Source: Acidobacteriota bacterium
GTDB taxonomy: Bacteria; Acidobacteriota; Blastocatellia; HR10; J050
Length of the DNA stretch: 32,811 nt
NCBI GenBank assembly: GCA_003696865.1
Contig: RFHM01000299.1
Location: forward strand, 1-32,811
Direction: 5' to 3'
Of this stretch, positions 7,552-16,716 are shown one piece after another (position 1 is the first letter of the stretch; each line of letters opens with the position of its first letter). A model generated the notes under the pieces. The model was given only the letters and a program-made list of their open reading frames with translations. It had not been told where the DNA came from and did not search any database. Both the position numbers and the translations under genes were made by a program.

Positions 7552-8694
7552 TCAATTGGCCGACACTTCCCGCAGGCGAATCAGACAGTCACAGTTCCCT
7601 TCAGCGAACACGAACGTCCCGCTGGCCGGTGAAATGCCACTTCCGTTGAGGATGAACAATCCTCCGATGGGATCGCCGTTGATGTCAAAGATATTGGGCG
7701 AGCCGATGATCATCGCCTCCGAGGCGAGAAGCGAGGCATCGCCTTGCCCTCCGCCGGCATTCCGTATGACGATGACGCCATCATCGGTCTGGCCCGTACC
7801 GAAAGCATTGGTCAGATAGATGGTCCCATCCGGATCGATCCCTCCGGCATTAGGGCCGATATCGGGAGCACCGATGTCCGCTTCGATATCCGTGGCGGCA
7901 ACGAGCAGGGAGACGGCTCCCGTGGCCACATCGATCTCCAGGAGATCGTCCGACGACGCGGCCGCCGCGCTATTGGCCAAAACGAGATGTCCATTGGGAA
8001 GAAAACCGATGACGCGAAAGGCCAGGGGATCATCCGGGCCGAGAAGTTGACGAAAAGCGTCCTCGGAGACCAATGTTTCGGCCGGCGTCTTCCCTCCATC
8101 GGGAGCATCCACGCTGACCGTGGCCACGGTATCGCCGTTGACGGCTCCGAAACGCTCTTCCAACACGAGATAGATCGTCCGCCCGCGGACGGCCATGGCG
8201 GCGATCCCCTCGACGGACGTCACACCCGCCGGGCCATCCCGTCCCGCCAACAGCACAATGGTCTTCTCTTCCGGATCGACGCGGAATACATATCCGGTCT
8301 CGTCCCTTCCATCGCTGGCGATGATGATGTCTCCATCCTCATCTACGCCCAGGGCCTGGATCGTGAGCTCTGCCGGCCGTCCTCTGAAGCGCCCGTTGAC
8401 TTCGTCGACCTTGTCCTTCAGCGCCTCGGTGTCGGTCACCAATGTGAACGTTGGCGGATCGGTGGATACATCGATGAGGTAGACGCGCTCCACCATATCG
8501 TCCGACGAATCGGTGATCACCAGGCGGCTGTCCCCGGCGAAGGCGACCTCGTCCGGTGCCGCCCGATCACTGCCATTGGCATCGGCAATCTGGCGCGCTG
8601 TCACCACTTGATCGATGATCACGCCTTGAGCCCAAACTCCGGCGCCGAACAAGACGAGTCCACAGATCACACACACGATGATTGATTTCATCAT
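7552..8694 (-). CDS. Secreted beta-propeller-like protein
   Basis: The start is the ATG at 8694, 6 nt after GGGAGG on the minus strand; the 28 extra residues of the track ORF are unlikely. The 380-residue product has a signal peptide (SIIVCVICGLVLFGAGVWAQ). It then has repeated beta-blade units rich in Asp and Gly, such as ALGVDEDGDIIIASDGRD, GFLPNGHLVLANSA and GIDPDGTIYLTNAFGTG, typical of NHL/YVTN-type propellers, probably six or seven blades. The DxDGD-like loops might bind calcium. Two cysteines close together near the C-terminus (GNCDCLIRL) could form a disulfide or an anchor. No enzyme signature is visible and it is monocistronic. Confidence 0.7.
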   Translation of the reverse strand: MMKSIIVCVICGLVLFGAGVWAQGVIIDQVVTARQIADANGSDRAAPDEVAFAGDSRLVITDSSDDMVERVYLIDVSTDPPTFTLVTDTEALKDKVDEVNGRFRGRPAELTIQALGVDEDGDIIIASDGRDETGYVFRVDPEEKTIVLLAGRDGPAGVTSVEGIAAMAVRGRTIYLVLEERFGAVNGDTVATVSVDAPDGGKTPAETLVSEDAFRQLLGPDDPLAFRVIGFLPNGHLVLANSAAAASSDDLLEIDVATGAVSLLVAATDIEADIGAPDIGPNAGGIDPDGTIYLTNAFGTGQTDDGVIVIRNAGGGQGDASLLASEAMIIGSPNIFDINGDPIGGLFILNGSGISPASGTFVFAEGNCDCLIRLREVSAN

Positions 8695-8734
8695 AGATAT
8701 CCTCCCCATAAGATTGGCCTCCATGTGTGAGCGT

Positions 8735-8763
8735 ATTCTATAAGCGAACGTCGCGAATCTCAA
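8735..8763 (-). promoter_or_regulatory. Sigma70 promoter for the beta-propeller gene
   Basis: On the minus strand: TTGAGA, 17 bp, then TAGAAT, ending 40 bp before the ATG at 8694. Confidence 0.5.
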
Positions 8764-8922
8764 GCCACACCGACCCAAGGGCTGGACTCCTCACCAGAGG
8801 ATTGATCGTTCTCGAACACAGAGCACACCAGAGGGGAGGAAAGAAAGGGTGGCCGAGTCCGGTCATCGTTCGTACAATTAGTCGGTGCGACGGGATATCT
8901 TTTGTTCCAATGAGGAATGATG

Positions 8923-9813
8923 ATGATTGACCGTGCATCTTTACCTTTCGCCGGGTGCTTTACGCTCGACCCCGAGCGGCGCCGTCGCGGGCGTCTCGTC
9001 TTCGTAGGGCTGCCGAGCGACGGCCAATCATCGTATCGCCGGGGCTGCGCTGCTGGACCCGAGCGAGTGCGGCGAGCCTATGATGGGCGCAGCTACCATG
9101 CCACCACGGAACTGGGCGTGAACCTGGCCGGCCAGATCGTCGATCTCGGCGATTGGGCGCCTCAGGGGACGTGGGCCGAGACGAAGGAGTCATACCGCCA
9201 TCGCGCCGCGGCCCTGTTCCGAGCCGGACGCATCCCGTTCTTCGTGGGTGGCGATCACGCCGTGACCGTGCCGATCGTCGAGGCGCTGGCTGTGCTCGGG
9301 CAACCGGTTCACCTGGTGCAAATCGACGCTCACCCCGACCTCTATCCCCAGTTCGATGGAGATCCGTACTCTCACGCCTGTGTGGCGGCGCGGTTCCTAG
9401 AGATGGAACATATCGCGTCGGTGACGCAGATCGGCATCCGCACGCTCAATCACGTTCAGGCCGAGCAGGCGGCACGTTTCGCCTCCCGACTGGAGATTCA
9501 ACGGGCGCGTGACTGCCACGGCTCCCTGAGACACCCTCAGCACCTTCAACAGGAGGCATTAGTCTATATGACGATTGATCTGGACGGATTCGATCCAGCG
9601 TTCGCCCCGGGCGTCTCTCACCCGGTCCCCGGCGGACTGACATCCCGCCAGGTGCTCGACTTCATTCAGGGAGCGAGGTGGAAACTGGTAGGTATGGATG
9701 TGGTGGAGTTGAACCCCGACCTCGATGTCCGCGATCAGACGGCCATTCTCGCCGCCAGACTGCTACACGAAGGAATGGGATATGCCGTGGCGCACGATGA
9801 CCAGCGCTCATGA
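8923..9813 (+). CDS. Agmatinase/arginase-family ureohydrolase
   Basis: Three ATG codons in a row follow GAGGA; the third (8923) has the best spacing and gives 296 residues. The binuclear manganese site is complete: His112 in GGDHAVT, the DAHPD motif (Asp135, His137, Asp139), His151 in PYSHAC, and the TIDLDGFDPAFAPG motif carrying the last two aspartates. Enzymes of this family hydrolyse a guanidino group to urea, acting on agmatine, arginine, guanidinobutyrate or formimidoglutamate. The length and the DLDGFDPAFAPG form point to agmatinase-like members, but the substrate loop does not fix the substrate. It should be cytosolic. No polyamine gene lies beside it. Confidence 0.8.
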   Translation: MIDRASLPFAGCFTLDPERRRRGRLVFVGLPSDGQSSYRRGCAAGPERVRRAYDGRSYHATTELGVNLAGQIVDLGDWAPQGTWAETKESYRHRAAALFRAGRIPFFVGGDHAVTVPIVEALAVLGQPVHLVQIDAHPDLYPQFDGDPYSHACVAARFLEMEHIASVTQIGIRTLNHVQAEQAARFASRLEIQRARDCHGSLRHPQHLQQEALVYMTIDLDGFDPAFAPGVSHPVPGGLTSRQVLDFIQGARWKLVGMDVVELNPDLDVRDQTAILAARLLHEGMGYAVAHDDQRS

Positions 9814-9867
9814 GAACTATGAAGAGGCGGTTCATTCCCCGAACATGCCCTGGTCAGGATCGGATTT

Positions 9868-11163
9868 TCAAGCCCCGTCGATGATGAACCCGTCGGGAAC
9901 GCGCAGAATCTCGTCTCCGGTGACGACTTCGACCGTCCTCGGTCCCGCGGCCTGAGCATGAACGGAAATATTGACGGTGAGCGTCTCTTCATCGATCACC
10001 GTCACCCTCTCGATGTCTACTCCTTCCCCAAACGAGATCGTCGTCAGTTCCGGCGAGAAATGACTATTCCGAGCGTTGATCAAAAGGCGCGCCGTCCGAC
10101 CGGCTCGCGCCCGGTTCGGCGTGATGCCAATAAGGGTGGGCGCCTCATCGACGACGGCATCCCCGGCCAACCACACGGTGGCGTTCAAGAACAACTCCCG
10201 ATTACTTCCCGCCGGATCGCGCCACCCGTCGAACAACCGATCGCTGGTATCACCCGTCCCATCATCGGCTGGCGAGCTATCCCCGATGGCGAACAGGCGT
10301 CCCCTGCCCCATCGACAGAGGGCGGCGAACACGCCCGATCGACCCTGGGGAGAGAACCCTCGTCGAAAGAGCACACCTCGAACCGTGGGATTCACATCCG
10401 GATCGATGATCATATCGGCGCCCGATCGAATGATCGAACCGCGCACCGATCCGAACGGGCCGTTGAGAACGGCATCCACATCGGGATCGTTCACATCGCC
10501 TTTCACATCGGGATCCTCATGCCGGATGGTCTCGCGATTGAACCACAGCCCCAACTGACCTCGCGGGGCGCCGGTTTCGCGAAATAAAGCGTTCCAGATT
10601 TCTGGTGGATCGGCGCCATCATTATTGCGATCGGCACCTGCGTGATTGGCGATGATGAATAATCCCCCTCCATTGTGGACGAACTCCAGAATGGCACGAC
10701 GTTCCGCCGGAGTGAACGCGATGTTGGGCTCGCAAACGACGAACACATGATACTTGGAGAGATCCTGGGGATTGGTGGGATCGAGGAAGGTAATCCGACC
10801 ACTGGACGGCAAAGAATTGACGTCGGCGACACCTCGACGCACCAGTTCCACCCCCCAGGAGGAAAGCGCTCCATCCCAATCCGTTTCTCCCTGCGGGTTC
10901 CTGGGCAGCGGGACGATGGGCGTGATCCGTCCAGGATCGCGTCCTACCGCATCGACCACCCAATCGGCGTTCCCCGCCGTTTCGGCTTTCGTGTTGTCGA
11001 AGAGCACGTAAATGGGCCGCTCGGGCATCTCCGCCGGAGAAGCCCTCGATCGATCTCGAGCCAGCTCGGAACATCCGGTGAGGAGGGCCAGAATGAGAAG
11101 ACCCGTCCAGCCTTTCCGTCCGCGCTCACCCATCAAACGGTATGGGTTCAACACGCTGTTCAC
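9868..11163 (-). CDS. Lipoprotein with GATase-like/DUF4350-type and IPT/TIG-type domains
   Basis: The GTG at 11163 overlaps the stop of the upstream UbiD gene by 4 nt (GTGA), giving 431 residues; an ATG at 11133 is possible but has no ribosome site. A lipoprotein signal is clear: basic start, hydrophobic stretch, then LTGC lipobox. The central region (YVLFDNTKAETAG, YHVFVVCEPNIAF, ILEFVHNGGGLFIIANH) resembles the Rossmann-like glutamine-amidotransferase fold seen in DUF4350 and ThuA-like proteins, without a recognisable catalytic triad. The last 85 residues (LIGITPNRARAGRTARLLI onward) look like an immunoglobulin-like IPT/TIG domain. It should sit on the outer side of a membrane. Its coupling to a cytosolic decarboxylase gene is unexplained. 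Confidence 0.65.
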   Translation of the reverse strand: MNSVLNPYRLMGERGRKGWTGLLILALLTGCSELARDRSRASPAEMPERPIYVLFDNTKAETAGNADWVVDAVGRDPGRITPIVPLPRNPQGETDWDGALSSWGVELVRRGVADVNSLPSSGRITFLDPTNPQDLSKYHVFVVCEPNIAFTPAERRAILEFVHNGGGLFIIANHAGADRNNDGADPPEIWNALFRETGAPRGQLGLWFNRETIRHEDPDVKGDVNDPDVDAVLNGPFGSVRGSIIRSGADMIIDPDVNPTVRGVLFRRGFSPQGRSGVFAALCRWGRGRLFAIGDSSPADDGTGDTSDRLFDGWRDPAGSNRELFLNATVWLAGDAVVDEAPTLIGITPNRARAGRTARLLINARNSHFSPELTTISFGEGVDIERVTVIDEETLTVNISVHAQAAGPRTVEVVTGDEILRVPDGFIIDGA

Positions 11164-12953
11164 TCTCTCGCATCCTGCCAATATTCGGCCCATCTTCGAT
11201 TCACCTTGTTGATGATCTCCTCGTCCATCTCCAGAGGCAAAGGATATCCCGGTTTCCAGGTGGCATCAATGGCGATGCGCCCTCCATATACCGGGCGAGC
11301 GCCAATGAAACGCATCGTCTCGAACATCATATCGCGCGCCGGATCGAAGCGGGTGAAGATACCCCAGAGCAGATTTTCCTCATCCTCCACATCCACATCG
11401 GCACTGACAGCTACGATGAACTTGACCGGTCCCAGATCCCTTCGCTTGAGCAATCCGGCGAGCACCTCCCGTGGTTCGCGCTCTACACCGATGACCAGGA
11501 ATCCCCCATCGAGCAGTTTGTATGTCCTGATGCGAGCATCGAGCGCCCGGAGGTCTCCCACCGCGCGTGGCGGTTCGTCGCGCGTGACGAACTCACCCGT
11601 GGCATCCATGATGAGCTTGCTCCCCACGTGCATGGTGAACGACGTGAAATCCAGCGTATCCAGAGGGGCGATGGGCAGAAGAAGCATGTGCTCCTCCGGG
11701 TTGAAGCGAAACCATAGCTCCCGTAACAGTGCCGTGAACGAGGCTGGATTCACATCTTCGCCAACGAGAACCATCACTTTGGTGAGTGAGAGTTGGCCCG
11801 TGCCGAGCAGCGAAAGCGCCGTCTTGAGGACCTCCTTGGGGTGTCGCTCCTTGAGCGAGACGCCGAGCAAGTTATGAAAACCCGCGCCCACGTAAGCATG
11901 AAGGTCGACGATATTGGGGTTCACCAGCTTGATGAGTGGCCCAATCATCGCTCCCGCCGCCAGCCCCATATACTTGTCCTCTTGGGGAGGTTTGCCCACC
12001 ACGGTGGCCGGATAAAGGGCATGACGTCGGCGCGTGATGCAACGGATGCGGAACACGGGAAATTCGGCCGCTTCCGAATAGTGACCGAAGTGATCTCCAA
12101 ACGGTCCTTCCAACCGCCGCTCTCCGGGCGGGACGATGCCTTCCAGGATGAATTCGGCCTCGGCCGGAACGAGCATATTGATCGTCCGTCCTCGAACCAT
12201 CGGCGTGGCCGCGCCGCGCAAGAACCCGGCGAACGCGATTTCGTCGACATCTTCGGGTAGTGGCAGGACCGAACAGAGCATGAGAAGGGGATCGCCTCCC
12301 AGGACGACGGCCACCTCCAGCGGCTGACCGCGCCGCTCCGCCTCGTAATAGTGACCGCGCCCTCCTTTCATGCTCTGCCAGTGCATACCGGTCATGTCTT
12401 TGCTATAGACGTGGAGTCGGTAGATGGCCAGATTCCGTCGACCCGATACCGGATCTTGCGTCAACACAGTACCAAACGTGATGAACCGTCCACCATCCCG
12501 CGGCCAGCATTTGAGGATGGGCAACTGCGTGAGATCGGGCGCGTGGACGATTTCCTGCACCGGCGCAGAAGAGACGACTCGCGGGCGCATGAACAGACTC
12601 CGCCACAACAGGCGACGCGCTCTCCAGAGGCCCTTCAGAGAGGGTGGATTGAGGTCCTGCACTGTCCGGATGAGTTCCTCGCCGATCTCTTCAGGATGTC
12701 GTCCGAGCGCCAGTTCGATGCGTTTCATCGAGCCGAACAGATTCATCACCAGAGGGAAGTCTGACCCTCGTGGGCGCTCGAATAACACGGCCGGTCCTCC
12801 CTGGCGCACGACCCGCTGAACGATCTCCGAGACCTCCAGCACGGGATCCACTTCGACTTTCACTCGTTTGAGCTCGCCGATGCGCTCCAGCTCAGTGACG
12901 AACTGGTGAAGATTGCGAAACGGCCACTGGCGACTCTGAGGTTTCATCGGCAT
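11160..12953 (-). CDS. UbiD-family prenylated-FMN-dependent decarboxylase
   Basis: The 597-residue product matches the long UbiD form. Visible signatures are YRLHVYSKDMTGMHW in the FMN-binding region and the catalytic EGPFGDHFGHYSE segment. It also has GRTINMLVPAEAEFILEG and the C-terminal DATWKPGYPLPLEM. Family members reversibly (de)carboxylate aromatic or alpha,beta-unsaturated acids using prenylated FMN made by UbiX. No ubiX gene is in the window. Roles in quinone biosynthesis (4-hydroxybenzoate-type or futalosine-pathway substrates) and in aromatic catabolism are both possible. The start ATG is 4 nt after AAGGG, with a promoter directly upstream. The downstream lipoprotein gene overlaps its stop. 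Confidence 0.85.
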   Translation of the reverse strand: MPMKPQSRQWPFRNLHQFVTELERIGELKRVKVEVDPVLEVSEIVQRVVRQGGPAVLFERPRGSDFPLVMNLFGSMKRIELALGRHPEEIGEELIRTVQDLNPPSLKGLWRARRLLWRSLFMRPRVVSSAPVQEIVHAPDLTQLPILKCWPRDGGRFITFGTVLTQDPVSGRRNLAIYRLHVYSKDMTGMHWQSMKGGRGHYYEAERRGQPLEVAVVLGGDPLLMLCSVLPLPEDVDEIAFAGFLRGAATPMVRGRTINMLVPAEAEFILEGIVPPGERRLEGPFGDHFGHYSEAAEFPVFRIRCITRRRHALYPATVVGKPPQEDKYMGLAAGAMIGPLIKLVNPNIVDLHAYVGAGFHNLLGVSLKERHPKEVLKTALSLLGTGQLSLTKVMVLVGEDVNPASFTALLRELWFRFNPEEHMLLLPIAPLDTLDFTSFTMHVGSKLIMDATGEFVTRDEPPRAVGDLRALDARIRTYKLLDGGFLVIGVEREPREVLAGLLKRRDLGPVKFIVAVSADVDVEDEENLLWGIFTRFDPARDMMFETMRFIGARPVYGGRIAIDATWKPGYPLPLEMDEEIINKVNRRWAEYWQDARE

Positions 12954-12971
12954 AGCCCTTACGAGGCGGGG

Positions 12972-12999
12972 ATTATATCAGACGAAGTCCCCATGCCAA
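12972..12999 (-). promoter_or_regulatory. Sigma70 promoter for the UbiD operon
   Basis: On the minus strand: TTGGCA, 16 bp, then a perfect TATAAT, ending 19 bp before the ATG at 12953, so the leader would be very short. Confidence 0.55.
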
Positions 13000-13170
13000 A
13001 ACGACGAGGGTTCTCCTCATCATTTCCGCCGGAACCGAAACTCTCTTCGGACGATAGGCCATCTCCCTCAAAGGACATTCCGGATCGAGCTGTACATGCT
13101 TTCTGTCGAGCTCCCATTGGAGAAGAACTGACGAACGCCGTTGATTGGTGCGGTCATCACGGAAGTGACT

Positions 13171-13236
13171 CATGGCCTTGCCAGCCATACCGAGAGGATG
13201 AAAATGCGTAGCGCAAGCTGCCAGCGTGCGCCACAC
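13171..13236 (+). repeat. Partial third copy of the mosaic repeat (copy C)
   Basis: CATGGCCTTGCCAGCCATAC and the following CGAGAGGATGAAAATG resemble CATGGCCTGGGAGGCACACC and CGAAAGGATGGGAATG on the minus strand of copy B. Both then run to a GTA(A/G)CGCAAGC tract. The surrounding 12954-13393 has no other gene I can support. Confidence 0.5.
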
Positions 13237-13332
13237 TTTACTTTCGAGAGAGGCGACTTTGCTCAGACGCCTTTATGGAGCTTCTCCAGGCTCCTCATCG
13301 CTAAATGGGTACCCTGGCTATCGATCCGCACC

Positions 13333-13362
13333 TTGTGGGAGCCGCCGGGGGCCGTGTATACT
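13333..13362 (+). promoter_or_regulatory. Candidate promoter for the first Uma2 gene
   Basis: TTGTGG, 18 bp, then TATACT, ending 31 bp before the ATG at 13394. The -35 match is weak. Confidence 0.35.
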
Positions 13363-13393
13363 GTTAAGGCATACCAGTGTGAGAGGGTTGATC

Positions 13394-13975
13394 ATGAGCG
13401 TCACCAAGACCCGCATGACCATTGATGACTTGATGAAGATCGCCGACCGACCCGGGAAGCGGGAGTTGGTGGATGGAGAGATCATTGAAATGGGCATCGC
13501 CAAACCACGACAAGGACGCATCGTTGGTAATGTTTTTGCGGAACTGAAGCAATGGGCGAAAACGACGGGACGGGGTGAAGTCTACGTTGAAACCGGGTTT
13601 CGAATCGGCGAGAACCTGCGCGTGCCGGATGTCGCCGTCGTGGCCGTTGAACGCATTCCCGAAGAAGGCGAACCCGATCAATACTGGCCGTTCGCGCCCG
13701 ACGTGGCCGTGGAAGTCATCTCTCCCACCGACGACTATGAAGCCGTGCTCGCCAAGACGAAAGAGTACCTTCAGGCGGGGACGCGTCAGGTCTGGCTCAT
13801 CTCCCCCACGGCGCGAACGGTGACCGTGTACCGCTCGCTCACCGATGTACGGGTATTCGGCCCGGATGATGAGCTTCAGGGCGGCGAGGAACTGGCGGGC
13901 TTCCGCTGTCCGGTAGCCGATCTGTTCGCCATGGCCGGACGAAGTGCTTCTCGACCTACGCCTCATGACACCTGA
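13394..13975 (+). CDS. Uma2-family (DUF820) putative nuclease, copy 1
   Basis: The ATG at 13394 (MSVTKTRMT) follows GAGAGGG and gives 193 residues; the track's extra N-terminus overlaps the repeat and promoter. The PD-(D/E)xK-like core of the Uma2 family is visible: RELVDGEIIEM, VPDVAVV, PDVAVEVISPTD and KTKEYLQAGTRQVWLISP. These proteins are predicted endonucleases found in many stand-alone copies in cyanobacteria, Chloroflexota and acidobacteria, and their biological role is unknown. The gene is single. Its last 13 nt overlap the 3' end of the convergent M48 protease gene. Confidence 0.8.
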   Translation: MSVTKTRMTIDDLMKIADRPGKRELVDGEIIEMGIAKPRQGRIVGNVFAELKQWAKTTGRGEVYVETGFRIGENLRVPDVAVVAVERIPEEGEPDQYWPFAPDVAVEVISPTDDYEAVLAKTKEYLQAGTRQVWLISPTARTVTVYRSLTDVRVFGPDDELQGGEELAGFRCPVADLFAMAGRSASRPTPHDT

Positions 13976-14925
13976 TCGAGCACCCTCTGATAATCTCCTC
14001 GCTCAACCCACTTGAGGATTTCGGACACGCGCCAAACGGGAAATGGATGAGCACTCTGTGCGGCAGCCAGTAGCGTCCATACTTTATCCAGGACGTGTTC
14101 ATCGTAACTCTCATCGAACGCTCGAGCTTGAGCAATGAACGCTTCGTAATTGATCGAGGAAGCGAGCGTTCCTCCAGCCATTTTCATGAGCGCCGTTTGC
14201 ACCGGCCGAGGATCTTGCACGACGAGAAGGGCGGCCCGGTCGGCGCTCAGCTCAGACTTATGATACCAATTGAGCAGAGCGGCCTGGACGGTCATCGACA
14301 ACAGCGTCGAGATGCCCGCGGTGATGGGACTGGCCATGAGGGCGTAGCGCGTGAGGAGGACCAGGATGATGGCCGCCGCCCGGTAGAGCATATGTTGAGA
14401 GTGCACGTGTCCCGCCTCATGGGCGATGATGGAGAGCAACTCTTCGTCGGTCAATCGTTCGACAAGAAGCGAGTTCACTACGATGAATGGCTTCTCCAGT
14501 CCACTGGAGAAAGCATTGAATCCCAGTCCTCCCTCGAATGGATCTGAAACGCTGATGAACAGATCGGGCGTTTCAATACCCAGTGTCTTGGCGGCGATCT
14601 CCAATTTGGCGTGGAGGTGGGGATATTGACGCTCGCTCACTTTCACGCAACTGGCCATGAACACGACGCGGAAATACCTTTCATAGGTGAGCGAGAGAAA
14701 CTTCTTGAGAATGGGATCAATCCCCGGTATGGCCTTCAGAGCGGCCAACGCCTGACTGTCCAATGGATGCACATAAACGTGAGGATCGAGCGAGCGAAAT
14801 TTTTTATGGGGGGCATCGGATAACTCCAATCGACATCGCCCACAGATGGGGATACCCTCTGGCCGTGGCTCCACCTGATTCAACTGGCCGCAATAGCGAC
14901 AACGGATGGTCTGTCGTTGGTTCAC
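13963..14925 (-). CDS. M48-family membrane zinc metalloprotease with N-terminal zinc ribbon
   Basis: Translation starts at a GTG (14925) after GGAGGAAGG and gives 320 residues. An N-terminal zinc ribbon is formed by CRYCGQ and CGRC. The protease core has the HEAGH motif (HExxH) followed by the third zinc ligand Glu in HKSELSADRAALL, the M48 arrangement. Hydrophobic segments after HEAGH (AAAIILVLLTRYALMASPI, ISTLLSMTVQAALL) indicate membrane attachment. Members such as HtpX degrade membrane proteins under stress. This one has the ribbon in place of the usual N-terminal spans, so its target is open. It lies 53 bp downstream of purH on the same strand and is probably co-transcribed. Confidence 0.85.
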   Translation of the reverse strand: MNQRQTIRCRYCGQLNQVEPRPEGIPICGRCRLELSDAPHKKFRSLDPHVYVHPLDSQALAALKAIPGIDPILKKFLSLTYERYFRVVFMASCVKVSERQYPHLHAKLEIAAKTLGIETPDLFISVSDPFEGGLGFNAFSSGLEKPFIVVNSLLVERLTDEELLSIIAHEAGHVHSQHMLYRAAAIILVLLTRYALMASPITAGISTLLSMTVQAALLNWYHKSELSADRAALLVVQDPRPVQTALMKMAGGTLASSINYEAFIAQARAFDESYDEHVLDKVWTLLAAAQSAHPFPVWRVSEILKWVERGDYQRVLDQVS

Positions 14926-14978
14926 ATGCCTTCCTCCAATACGGCCGCCGCCGGCGCGTGGATGAGCGGTGCGACCGG

Positions 14979-16562
14979 TTAGTGTCGGAAATGACGGATG
15001 CCGGTGAAGACCATCGCCACACCATGCTCATTGGCGGCAGCGATCACTTCTTCGTCCCGAATCGACCCTCCCGGCTGAATGATGGCCGTCGCGCCGGCTT
15101 TGACCGCTTCATCCACCCCATCCCGGAAAGGAAAGAACGCATCGGATGCCACCACCGTCCCCTCCAGGGGCAAGACGGCTTTCATGGCGGCCAGTTTCAC
15201 GGCATCCACGCGACTCATTTGACCGGCGCCCACGCCCACCAGTTGACCGGGACGGGCGAAGACGATGGCATTGGACTTCACGTGCTTACACACCGTCCAG
15301 GCGAATAACAGCCCCTTCATCTCCTCTTCTGTCGGCTGGCGCTCGCTGACCACCCTCACCTCTTCCCGACGCAGCTGATGCACATCGCGGGTCTGGAGCA
15401 ACAGCCCACCAGTGATGCGCTTCCAATCCAATCCCTGGGGTACGCCATCCGTCTCTCCCATCCGCATCACGCGCACGTTCTTCTTTCGCGCCAATGCTTC
15501 CAGAGCGGCGCGATCGTAATCCGGAGCAATGATCGCTTCGACGAACATTTTGGTGATCTCGTTGGCCGTTTCCCCGTCCACCCGACGATTGAAGGCGATG
15601 ATGCCTCCGAAAGCCGAGACGGGGTCGGTGGCCCGCGCTTTCGTATACGCCTCGAGTAACGTCTCAGCCGTGGCCACTCCGCAGGGATTGGTGTGTTTGA
15701 TGATGGCACAAACCGGCTCTTCGAACTCGTTGGCCAAATTCCAAGCCGCATCCAGATCGAGAAAGTTGTTGAACGACAGCTCCTTCCCCTGAAGTTGCTC
15801 GGCAAAAGCTACTCCCACCGATTCGCCCGAGAGATGATAGAGAGCGGCCTGCTGATGGGGGTTCTCACCGTATCGCACATCCTGACGCTTGTGCAACGTG
15901 AGGCTATAGCGAGCCGGAAGCACCGACGGCTCGCCAACGGTCAGCCGCTTGCCGGTCTCATCGAGAACGAGTCGATTGGTGAAGAAATCGGCAATGGCTG
16001 CGTCATACTCGGCGGTGTGAGCGAACGCCTTTCGCGCCAGGGCAAGTCGGGTCGATAGACGGAGGCCTCCCTCCGATCGCCGCATCTCGTTCAATACCAT
16101 TTGGTAGTCATTGGGATCGACGACCACGGCGACATCGTGGAAGTTCTTGGCTGCTGCCCGAATCAGCGTTGGGCCACCAATATCGATATTCTCGATGATG
16201 GCTTGAACCGTCGCCCCAGGATCAGCGATCGTCTGCACGAAAGGATAGAGGTTCACCACCACCATGTCGATCAATGGAATACCATGCTCGGCAACCTGCT
16301 GACGATGAGCCTGATTCTCCCTCACGGCCAGCAATCCCCCGTGAATGCGAGGATGAAGCGTCTTCACCCGACCATCCAAGATCTCGGGAAATCCCGTCAC
16401 CTCTGAGACGTCGCGGACGGGGATCCCCTGTTGCTGCAAAACCCGCGCCGTTCCTCCGGTGGAGATGATCGCGACGCCCAATTGATGCAGCCCTTGGGCC
16501 AACTCTATCACGCCTCTCTTATCGTATACGCTGATCAGTGCCGATCGAATCTTTCGTTCCAT
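14979..16562 (-). CDS. purH: Bifunctional AICAR transformylase/IMP cyclohydrolase
   Basis: The start at 16562 follows AGGGAG at 5 nt and gives 527 residues, the normal PurH size; the 14 extra residues of the track ORF are rejected. The N-terminal IMP cyclohydrolase domain (about 1-200) begins IRSALISVYDKRGVIELA and includes IISTGGTARVLQ and GRVKTLHPRIHGGLL. The C-terminal transformylase has the catalytic AIIKHTNPCGVA, SAFGGIIAFN and the closing KSNAIVFA and QPGGSIRDEEVI motifs. It carries out the last two steps of de novo IMP synthesis in the cytosol. No other pur gene is in the window. Confidence 0.97.
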   Translation of the reverse strand: MERKIRSALISVYDKRGVIELAQGLHQLGVAIISTGGTARVLQQQGIPVRDVSEVTGFPEILDGRVKTLHPRIHGGLLAVRENQAHRQQVAEHGIPLIDMVVVNLYPFVQTIADPGATVQAIIENIDIGGPTLIRAAAKNFHDVAVVVDPNDYQMVLNEMRRSEGGLRLSTRLALARKAFAHTAEYDAAIADFFTNRLVLDETGKRLTVGEPSVLPARYSLTLHKRQDVRYGENPHQQAALYHLSGESVGVAFAEQLQGKELSFNNFLDLDAAWNLANEFEEPVCAIIKHTNPCGVATAETLLEAYTKARATDPVSAFGGIIAFNRRVDGETANEITKMFVEAIIAPDYDRAALEALARKKNVRVMRMGETDGVPQGLDWKRITGGLLLQTRDVHQLRREEVRVVSERQPTEEEMKGLLFAWTVCKHVKSNAIVFARPGQLVGVGAGQMSRVDAVKLAAMKAVLPLEGTVVASDAFFPFRDGVDEAVKAGATAIIQPGGSIRDEEVIAAANEHGVAMVFTGIRHFRH

Positions 16563-16592
16563 ATGCTCTCCCTGATCGGAAATCGAAGCGAC

Positions 16593-16598
16593 ATTATA
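16593..16598 (-). promoter_or_regulatory. Consensus -10 element before purH
   Basis: A perfect TATAAT on the minus strand, 30 bp before the purH ATG. The -35 region is poor. Confidence 0.35.
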
Positions 16599-16657
16599 TC
16601 TCACCTCCTTGAGGATCGCACCAGCTTCCGGCGCGGCGAGGTCCCCTCATTTCATCC

Positions 16658-16686
16658 TTGGTCGACATCGGAGAAGATGCTATAAT
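16658..16686 (+). promoter_or_regulatory. Extended -10 promoter for the second Uma2 gene
   Basis: TTGGTC, 17 bp, then TATAAT preceded by TGC, which makes an extended -10. It ends 30 bp before the ATG at 16717 and is divergent from the purH promoter. Confidence 0.5.
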
Positions 16687-16716
16687 CGGCGAGGAAGTGC
16701 TACGGGGAGTCATAGC

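Noticed and set aside
7744-8685. 313-codon plus-strand ORF opposite the propeller gene
   Set aside because: Shadow of the minus-strand gene, which has signal peptide, ribosome site and promoter.
7552-8694. Secreted beta-propeller as the missing QhpB subunit
   Set aside because: It is a propeller of about the right size, but it lies 15 kb away on the other strand with its own promoter and has no feature specific to QhpB.
10675-11877. 400-codon plus-strand ORF across the lipoprotein and UbiD genes
   Set aside because: It spans two real minus-strand genes and has low-complexity Ser/Arg-rich translation.
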